NCBI GenBank assembly: GCA_030838265.1
Contig: JAUTXA010000063.1
Coordinates: 1 to 32,066 of the forward strand
Length of the DNA: 32,066 nucleotides
Direction: 5' to 3'
DNA from: Actinomycetota bacterium
GTDB lineage: Bacteria; Actinomycetota; Acidimicrobiia; Acidimicrobiales; BP-101
The position numbers and the translations under genes were made by a program. This document shows positions 26,813 to 32,066 of the stretch, piece by piece (positions within the stretch are counted from its first letter, which is position 1; every line of letters starts with the position of its first letter). The notes beneath the pieces were generated by a model. That model did no database searches, was not told the origin of the DNA, and worked only from the letters and a program-made list of their open reading frames with translations.

Positions 26813-27524
26813 GCCCGGGCCCCTGGTGTTGATCGTCGACGACGAGCCGGCCATCCGCCGCGCCGTCGGCGTCGCCCTCGAGGCTCGCGGCTTTCGGTCT
26901 CTCGCGGTGGCGACGGGCCAGGAGGCCATCGACGCCATTGCCGTGCAGGTCCCCGACGCCGTCGTGCTCGATCTGGGCTTGCCTGACATCGACGGCGTCG
27001 AGGTGTGCCGCCAGGTGCGCCAGTGGACCGACGTGCCCATCGTCGTCCTCTCGGCCGAAGGGTCCGACGACCGCAAGGTGCTCGCCCTCGACGAGGGAGC
27101 GGACGACTACGTCACCAAGCCCTTCTCGATGCCGGAGCTGCTGGCTCGCATCCGGGTGGCCTTGCGCCATCAACCCTCGCGTGGTCAGGCCGAGGCCCGC
27201 GCCGTGCACGAAGTCGGCGACCTCAGCATCGACGTGGCCCATCACCGGGTCAAGGTCGGCGGACGTCCCGTCGACCTCACGCCGAAGGAGTTCGCCTTCC
27301 TCTCGCTGCTGGCTCAGCACCAGGGACGGGTGCTGACCCACCGCTTCATCCTGCAGGAGGTGTGGGGGCCCGAGTACGGGAGCGAGACCCAGTACCTGCG
27401 GGTCTACGCCAGCCAGCTGCGCAAGAAGCTGGCCGACGACCCCGCCCGTCCCCGGCTCGTCACCGAACCGGGCGTGGGCTACCGCTTGGTCGACTCGTCG
27501 GTCGAGGCCGACCCCAAGTGGTAG
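26805..27524 (+). CDS. KdpE-like OmpR-family response regulator
   Basis: This 239-residue regulator pairs with the upstream kinase. The receiver has D12-D13, phospho-acceptor D56 (V-V-L-D-L-G-L-P-D-I-D-G) and K105 in V-T-K-P-F-S-M-P-E-L. The C-terminal winged helix (about 135-230) shows L-T-P-K-E-F-A-F-L-S-L-L, H-R-F-I-L-Q-E-V-W-G and L-R-V-Y-A-S-Q-L-R-K-K-L, very close to KdpE. The ATG at 26805 lies within the kinase 3' end. Its 3' end overlaps the convergent permease gene by 46 nt. Likely targets are K+ uptake genes such as the nearby permeases (inference). Confidence 0.92.
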   Translation: MTEPGPLVLIVDDEPAIRRAVGVALEARGFRSLAVATGQEAIDAIAVQVPDAVVLDLGLPDIDGVEVCRQVRQWTDVPIVVLSAEGSDDRKVLALDEGADDYVTKPFSMPELLARIRVALRHQPSRGQAEARAVHEVGDLSIDVAHHRVKVGGRPVDLTPKEFAFLSLLAQHQGRVLTHRFILQEVWGPEYGSETQYLRVYASQLRKKLADDPARPRLVTEPGVGYRLVDSSVEADPKW

Positions 27525-29365
27525 GGCACTGACGTCACCACCGTGTTCTCGCGGGTGAGAAGGGCGGCCTTCAGGGCGAGGGCGCTCTGGTTGTGGAGCA
27601 GGTTGCGGAAGTCGTAGAGCTTGCCCATCACGAACTCGGGGATGACGACGGTCGTGATGCTGTTGGGCCAGCGCTCGGCCAGGTCGTCGAGGTGGTCCAT
27701 CACCGGCTCGACCAGGTCGCGGTAGGGCGAGTGCACGAACTCGAGGGGGGTGTCGAAGCCGAACTCCTCCCACTGGTTCTGCATGGCGTCCCGGTCCTCG
27801 TCCTCGTGGGTCACGTAGACGGCCAGAAGATGGTTGGGGTGCAGCGAGCGCGAGTAGGCCAGCGCCTTCACCACGCCCTTGTGTATCCGCCCCACCAGCA
27901 CCACGACTGTGTGGTTGATGGCCTCGGGCCGCACTTCGTCGGGCTTGATGGCCAGCGCCAACGTGACCTTGTCGTAGTGCCGCCGGATCCCCAGGAACAT
28001 GACGATGATCCCGGGGACGACCACCAGGGGCACCCAGGCCCCACTGGCGAACTTGGTTATGGCCACGATGAGCAGCACCAGGAAGGTGACGCCGGAGCCG
28101 GTGGCCGAGACGACCATCCCGATGCGCCAGCCCGGTGGCTTGTGGGCCTGCTGGTAGCGGACCATCCCGAACTGGCTGAGGGTGAACGAGGTGAACACCC
28201 CGACGGCGTAGAGCGGGATGAGCTTGTTGGTGATGCCGCCGAAGGCCACGATCAGGGCCGAGGCGGCCAGGGCCAGGAAGATGATGCCGTTGGAGAAGCC
28301 CAGCCGGTCACCGCGGTTGGCGAACTGCCGGGGCAGGTAGCCGTCGCGGGCGATGATCGACGACAGTCGGGGAAAGTCGGCGTAGGCCGTGTTGGCGGCC
28401 AGGGTGAGGATGCCCGCGGTGGCGACCTGGAGGATGAAGTAGAGCGGCCCTTCGCCGTAGACGGTGCGCGCCATCTGCGACAGGACCGTCTCGTCGTGGC
28501 TCGGGAAGGGGTGCAGTCGGCTGGCCAGCAGTGCGGTGCCGAAGAACAGCGTCCCGAGGATGATCGCCATCCACATCAAGGTCGTGGCCGCGTTCTTCGA
28601 GGCCGGCTTGCGGAAGGCGGGCACGCCGTCGGCGATGGCCTCGATGCCGGTCAGGGCGACGGCGCCCGACGAGAAGCCCTTGAGGATGAGGAACAGGCCG
28701 AGCGACCCGCCCGCGGCGCGGGCCCCTTCGAAGTGCGTGGGGTCGAAGGCCACCGGGCTGATGTGGCCGAAGTACACACGGTAGAGCCCGTACAGGACGA
28801 GCCCACCGATGCTCAGCATGTAGAGGTAGGTCGGGAAGGCGAAGATGGTGCCCGACTCCTTCAGCCCTCGTAGGTTGCCGAGGGTGATCAACCCGATGAG
28901 CACCAGCCCGAGCACCACCCGCTGGTGCTCGACACCCCGGAAGGCGGGGATGGAGATGATGGCGGCCACCCCGGCCGAGATCGAGACGGCCACGGTGAGG
29001 ATGTAGTCGACGAGGATCGAGGCCCCCGCCACCAGCGAGGGGACCTTGCCGAGGTTCTCCCGGCTCACCACATAGGAGCCACCGCCCCCCGGGTAAGCGA
29101 AGATCGTCCGCCGGTACGAGGTCACCACGATGATCAAGAGGATCGCCACGGCCGCCGCGATGGGGACCAGCTTCGAGAGCCCGAGAGCCAGGCTCGACGC
29201 CCCGACGGCCGTCACGAAGAGGATCTCCTCGGTGGCGTAGGCGGTGGACGAGATGGCGTCCGACGAGAACACCGCCAGGGCGACGACCTTGGGGATGCGC
29301 TGGTGCTCCTGCTGGTCGGTCGCCAGGGGCCGGCCCACGAGGACGCGCTTCAGGAAGGTCCACAC
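27479..29365 (-). CDS. KUP/KimA-like APC family permease, paralogue
   Basis: This 628-residue protein is a close paralogue of the permease at 13278. It shares L-K-R-V-L-V-G-R-P-L-A-T-D, F-S-S-D-A-I-S-S-T-A-Y-A and F-A-Y-P-G-G-G-G-S-Y-V-V-S-R-E-N. About 12 helices are followed by a C-terminal domain with N-H-T-V-V-V-L-V-G-R-I-H-K-G and a final V-V-T-S-V-P-Y-H-L. A tail of 10 residues past the shared end (G-S-A-S-T-D-E-S-T-K-R) overlaps the KdpE-like gene. The GTG start at 29365 is preceded by an inverted repeat and no SD. It diverges from two TrkA genes, as in Mycobacterium, which supports K+ transport. Confidence 0.87.
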   Translation of the reverse strand: MWTFLKRVLVGRPLATDQQEHQRIPKVVALAVFSSDAISSTAYATEEILFVTAVGASSLALGLSKLVPIAAAVAILLIIVVTSYRRTIFAYPGGGGSYVVSRENLGKVPSLVAGASILVDYILTVAVSISAGVAAIISIPAFRGVEHQRVVLGLVLIGLITLGNLRGLKESGTIFAFPTYLYMLSIGGLVLYGLYRVYFGHISPVAFDPTHFEGARAAGGSLGLFLILKGFSSGAVALTGIEAIADGVPAFRKPASKNAATTLMWMAIILGTLFFGTALLASRLHPFPSHDETVLSQMARTVYGEGPLYFILQVATAGILTLAANTAYADFPRLSSIIARDGYLPRQFANRGDRLGFSNGIIFLALAASALIVAFGGITNKLIPLYAVGVFTSFTLSQFGMVRYQQAHKPPGWRIGMVVSATGSGVTFLVLLIVAITKFASGAWVPLVVVPGIIVMFLGIRRHYDKVTLALAIKPDEVRPEAINHTVVVLVGRIHKGVVKALAYSRSLHPNHLLAVYVTHEDEDRDAMQNQWEEFGFDTPLEFVHSPYRDLVEPVMDHLDDLAERWPNSITTVVIPEFVMGKLYDFRNLLHNQSALALKAALLTRENTVVTSVPYHLGSASTDESTKR

Positions 29366-29368
29366 GGG

Positions 29369-29389
29369 CCGTGACGATAGGCGTCACGG
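29369..29389. repeat. 8-bp inverted repeat just before the permease start
   Basis: CCGTGACG and CGTCACGG flank a 5-base spacer, ending 3 nt upstream of the permease GTG. In the mRNA it would form a hairpin over the ribosome entry region; as DNA it could bind a dimeric regulator. No Shine-Dalgarno sequence is otherwise visible there. Confidence 0.5.
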
Positions 29390-29456
29390 GTGAGGCGCAG
29401 GGAACCGTCGCCCCCTGAGTTGTGTCGAGGCGAGGCACGTAGTTGGATCGCGCCTC

Positions 29457-30119
29457 ATGCATGTGATCGTGGTGGGGTGTGGACGGGTGGGCTCCGAGCT
29501 CGCCATCCGCCTCGACCAGAGCGGACACTCGGTGGCCGTCATCGATAAGACCCGAACCGCCTTCCGGCGGCTGCCCGACCGGTGGAGCGGCCGGGCGGTC
29601 CTCGGCTACGGCTACGACCGAGACCACCTCGAGCAGGCCGGCATCGCCGAAGCCCAAGCCGTGGCCGCCGTCACCAGCGGCGACAACTCGAACATCCTGA
29701 CGGCCCGCATCGCCCGGGAGAACTACGAGATCCCCAACGTGGTGGCCCGCATCTACGACCCCCGGCGGGCGGTGATCTACCAGCGTCTCGGCATCCCCAC
29801 CGTGGCCACCGTGACGTGGACGACCGACCAGGTGATGCGGCGACTCTTCCCCGACACGACGACCCGCGACTGGACCGACCCCTCGGGCACCGTCAGCCTC
29901 ATCGAACGGGCCCTCCCCGAGCCCTGGGCGGGACACAAGCTGGCCGGCCTCAGCCAGGGGGAGCGCTTCCGCTTGGTGACGCTGACCCGCAACGGCAGCG
30001 CCCGCCTCCCCGCCCCCGGCCTGGTGGGCCAAGAGGGAGACGTGCTGCACCTCATCGCCGAGCACGACGCCTTCGACGAGCTCGAGCAGCGCCTGAACGA
30101 AGGGCCGGAGGACCACTGA
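29457..30119 (+). CDS. TrkA/RCK K+ transport regulatory protein, first copy
   Basis: This 220-residue cytosolic protein gates or regulates K+ transport by nucleotide binding. An N-terminal RCK_N Rossmann domain starts V-I-V-V-G-C-G-R-V-G-S with acidic D30 at the second strand end (V-I-D-K). The RCK_C domain is at about 140-215. It corresponds to CeoB-type proteins beside an APC permease in actinobacteria. The ATG at 29457 diverges from the permease across 91 bp, and the stop overlaps the second trkA gene by one base (TGATG). The two chains probably assemble together. Confidence 0.9.
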   Translation: MHVIVVGCGRVGSELAIRLDQSGHSVAVIDKTRTAFRRLPDRWSGRAVLGYGYDRDHLEQAGIAEAQAVAAVTSGDNSNILTARIARENYEIPNVVARIYDPRRAVIYQRLGIPTVATVTWTTDQVMRRLFPDTTTRDWTDPSGTVSLIERALPEPWAGHKLAGLSQGERFRLVTLTRNGSARLPAPGLVGQEGDVLHLIAEHDAFDELEQRLNEGPEDH

Positions 30120-30781
30120 TGAAGGTCGCCATCGCCGGTGCCGGCAACGTGGGCGCCTACATCGCCCAGGATCTGGTCACCGCCGGGCACGACGTTCTGG
30201 TGATCGAGGAGAGCGCCGACCTGGTCGCCCGCCTGCGGCCCACCCTCGACGTGAACTGGTTCACGGGCGATGCCTGCGAGGTCACCACCCTTCAGCAGGC
30301 CGGGCTGGCCGACGCCGACGTGGTGGTGGCGGCCACGGGTGAGGATCAGGTGAACCTGGTGGTGTCGCTGCTGGCCAAGCAGGAGTTCGCCGTGCCCCGC
30401 GTGGTGGCCCGGGTCAACCACCCCAAGAACCACTGGCTCTTCAACGAGACTTGGGGCGTCGACGTCTCGGTCTCGACGCCTCACCTCCTGACGGCCCTGG
30501 TCGAGGAGGCCGTGTCGGTCGGCTCGCTCGTGCGCCTGCTTCCGTTCGAGGGCGGTGAGGCCACCCTCATCGAGGTGACGCTGGCCGACGACTCGCCCGC
30601 CGCCGACCGCTCGATCGCCGACCTCGACGTGCCCCGCGACGCCACGATCGTGGCTGTGGTGCGCAGCGGCCACGTGGTCGTGCCCCGCGGCGACACGGTT
30701 GTCCAGGCCGGTGACGAGGTGCTCGCCCTGGTGACCCCGGACTCCGAGGACCGAGTGAAGGCGATCCTCGTCGGCGGCTGA
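30119..30781 (+). CDS. TrkA/RCK K+ transport regulatory protein, second copy
   Basis: This 220-residue protein resembles the first copy in layout. RCK_N begins K-V-A-I-A-G-A-G-N-V-G-A-Y-I-A with V-I-E-E at the end of the second strand, and includes V-N-W-F-T-G-D-A-C and a D-Q-V-N-L-V-V-S segment. RCK_C covers about 140-218 with L-I-E-V-T-L and V-V-V-P-R-G-D-T-V-V-Q-A-G-D-E-V-L. The ATG at 30119 shares one base with the preceding stop. It is the CeoC-type partner. It ends 21 nt before the convergent OB-fold gene. Confidence 0.9.
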   Translation: MKVAIAGAGNVGAYIAQDLVTAGHDVLVIEESADLVARLRPTLDVNWFTGDACEVTTLQQAGLADADVVVAATGEDQVNLVVSLLAKQEFAVPRVVARVNHPKNHWLFNETWGVDVSVSTPHLLTALVEEAVSVGSLVRLLPFEGGEATLIEVTLADDSPAADRSIADLDVPRDATIVAVVRSGHVVVPRGDTVVQAGDEVLALVTPDSEDRVKAILVGG

Positions 30782-30802
30782 CCGCCACGCCGGCCTCCCG
30801 GG

Positions 30803-31165
30803 CTAGAGCAGCTCGTAGATCGGGTTGTACATCATCATTCGCCCGCCGGGCCCGGTCGGCGAGCACCGCCCCTGGACCAGGAGCCGCTGTCCGGGCTTCA
30901 CGCCCGCGATGCGGCGACGTCCTGTCCACATGGCGACGAGCGTCCCGGTGCCGTCGCTGATGCTGGCCTCGAGCCACCGCGTCTTGTCCTTGCGGGGGAC
31001 GATGCGGAGCGACGTGATCTCACCCACCGCGATCACGGGCTCGCGGGGGTTGATCTCGGCGATCGGGGTGGCCTGAGGGAAGCGACTGCAGAACTCCTTC
31101 AGGTCCTCGGTGTCGAGCTCGTCGACCGACGCCGTCAGCCGGTGGAACATCTTCTTCAAAGCCAC
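30803..31165 (-). CDS. OB-fold nucleic acid binding domain protein
   Basis: This 120-residue protein resembles the single OB-fold proteins that lie near ceoB/ceoC in actinobacteria. The N-terminal helix region (F-H-R-L-T-A-S-V-D-E-L-D) is followed by the beta-barrel strands V-I-A-V-G-E-I-T-S-L-R-I-V, W-L-E-A-S-I-S-D-G-T-G-T-L-V-A-M-W and G-Q-R-L-L-V-Q-G-R, similar to the RecG wedge domain. It ends M-Y-N-P-I-Y-E-L-L. The GTG at 31165 lies 5 nt after the anti-sigma stop; ATG at residue 6 is an alternative. Its role is unknown. Confidence 0.8.
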   Translation of the reverse strand: MALKKMFHRLTASVDELDTEDLKEFCSRFPQATPIAEINPREPVIAVGEITSLRIVPRKDKTRWLEASISDGTGTLVAMWTGRRRIAGVKPGQRLLVQGRCSPTGPGGRMMMYNPIYELL

Positions 31166-31170
31166 CGTGG

Positions 31171-31635
31171 CTAGATCTCCTCGGTGGCCGGCCCGCAGAA
31201 GATCGACAGGGTCACGGTGGTGCCCGACGTCGACGGGTCGAAGTGGACCTCGTCGACCAGTGTCCGGATGAGCGGGATGCCCAGGCCCCGCTCGAAGTTC
31301 AGCCTGGTGGGATCGGTGACGGGAGGGTGCTCGGGCAGGGCTTCAGGATCGAACCCCGGCCCGGAGTCGGCAATGACGATCTCGAGGCGGTCGTCGCCCT
31401 CGATGCATTGCACCACTACCCGTTCGTCGGCCGATGCCGGCGACCGATGGGCTTCGATGGCGTTGGTGCACGCCTCGGAGACGGCCAGCTTCAGGTCATC
31501 GATGCGATCGTCGGAGAGGGCCCGGCGCGAGGTCGCCATCGACGACACCAGCAGGCGGACCAGGGCGACGTACTCGGCACGCGGCGGGATCTGGATCTCG
31601 ATCCCCTCGACCTCGGTGCTGAGTCCGGCCGGCAT
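31171..31635 (-). CDS. RsbW-like anti-sigma factor / serine kinase
   Basis: This 154-residue GHKL ATPase of the RsbW/SpoIIAB group binds a sigma factor and phosphorylates an anti-anti-sigma protein. The N-box is E54-A-C-T-N58. The G1 box is D90-S-G-P-G94 and the G2 box R-G-L-G-I is at 116-120. The ATG at 31635 was chosen because the longer frame up to 31686 overlaps the preceding gene. It begins 10 nt after the STAS gene stop, an rsbV-rsbW arrangement. No partner sigma gene is in the window, so its target lies elsewhere. Confidence 0.87.
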   Translation of the reverse strand: MPAGLSTEVEGIEIQIPPRAEYVALVRLLVSSMATSRRALSDDRIDDLKLAVSEACTNAIEAHRSPASADERVVVQCIEGDDRLEIVIADSGPGFDPEALPEHPPVTDPTRLNFERGLGIPLIRTLVDEVHFDPSTSGTTVTLSIFCGPATEEI

Positions 31636-31645
31636 GGGGGAGCGC

Positions 31646-31990
31646 TTAGCCCTTGCCTCCGCTGACGGCGTCGTCAACGGAATCATGGATGGCGAACACC
31701 TTGGTCAGGCCGGTGATCTCGAAGACCTTGAGGATGCGCTGCTGGGTGCAGACCAGGGTGAGGTCGCCGTCGTGGCTGCGGAGGCGCTTCAGTCCGCCGA
31801 CCAACACGCCGAGGCCGGTCGAGTCGAGGAAGTCGACACCCTCGAGATCGACCACGATCTGGTGCTTGCCCTGGCTGACGAGCTCGACCAGGCGCTCCCG
31901 AAGGCGGGGGGCGGTGTAGACGTCGACTTCGCCGCGGACAGCCAGTACGGCGTAGCCATTGACTTCGGTTACGTCGAGACCGAGCTCCAT
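31646..31990 (-). CDS. RsbV-like anti-anti-sigma factor (STAS domain)
   Basis: This 114-residue STAS protein would release a sigma factor by binding its anti-sigma factor when unphosphorylated. The phosphorylation site D-F-L-D-S-T-G-L-G is at 53-61, with S57 as the likely acceptor. R-G-E-V-D-V-Y-T-A-P-R-L at 19-30 is typical. The ATG at 31990 follows a GGAAGGA ribosome site about 10 nt upstream. It is the first gene of the rsbV-rsbW pair. The remaining 76 bases to the window end hold upstream sequence with a TTGACC but no convincing -10. Confidence 0.9.
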   Translation of the reverse strand: MELGLDVTEVNGYAVLAVRGEVDVYTAPRLRERLVELVSQGKHQIVVDLEGVDFLDSTGLGVLVGGLKRLRSHDGDLTLVCTQQRILKVFEITGLTKVFAIHDSVDDAVSGGKG

Positions 31991-32066
31991 GGGGTGGAAA
32001 TCCTTCCTTCGCGATGGGTCGTGCGGATGGTCAACCTACTCTCCCCACATCACACCCGGCACATGC

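Overview
The window is GC-rich, tightly packed bacterial chromosome. The gene order points to Actinomycetota, most likely the class Acidimicrobiia (inference). The signs are a metalloprotease / tilS / hpt / ftsH / folE / folP / folB / folK order, a topA ... tmk - holB - tRNA-Thr block, a SigR/RsrA-type pair, and a permease / two TrkA proteins / OB-fold protein block. There are many GTG starts and 1-4 nt ATGA, GTGA or TGATG gene junctions. No insertion sequence, phage gene or CRISPR array was seen, so this is a core-type region. No gene-free stretch exceeds 300 bases.

Region 1 (1-10259). The minus strand carries a small membrane protein, a zincin metalloprotease, a response regulator, tilS, hpt, ftsH and folE. 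The plus-strand aminopeptidase pepN follows. The folate run then resumes on the minus strand with folP, a phosphatase-like protein lacking the catalytic Cys, folB and the start of folK. pepN therefore interrupts a folate series in inverted orientation.

Region 2 (10279-12710). An ECF sigma factor overlaps its zinc anti-sigma factor, with a small Cys/His protein downstream. Upstream lies an azlC-azlD amino-acid exporter pair, diverging from a small membrane protein.

Region 3 (12746-15592). A GyrI-like ligand-binding protein is followed by a KUP/KimA-like APC permease. An 11-bp-period direct repeat and a possible promoter precede the permease. Next comes a one-nucleotide-overlapping gene for a free-standing copy of the permease's cytoplasmic domain.

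Region 4 (15624-22381). This holds tRNA-Thr(CGT), a perfect 21-bp inverted repeat, holB, tmk, an MFS transporter, topA, a divergent DedA protein and a bidirectional terminator.

Region 5 (22408-30781) is an ion and energy cluster. A DtxR-type regulator overlaps hppA, a membrane pyrophosphatase of the K+-independent type. A perfect 16-bp palindrome sits inside the predicted promoter of that operon. Diverging from it are a KdpD-like kinase and a KdpE-like regulator, whose 3' end overlaps a second KimA-like permease. Two TrkA/RCK proteins complete the set. Together these genes suggest coordinated K+ uptake and membrane energisation.

Region 6 (30803-31990). An OB-fold protein follows an RsbV/RsbW-type anti-anti-sigma and anti-sigma pair on the minus strand. 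No partner sigma factor for this pair is visible nearby.
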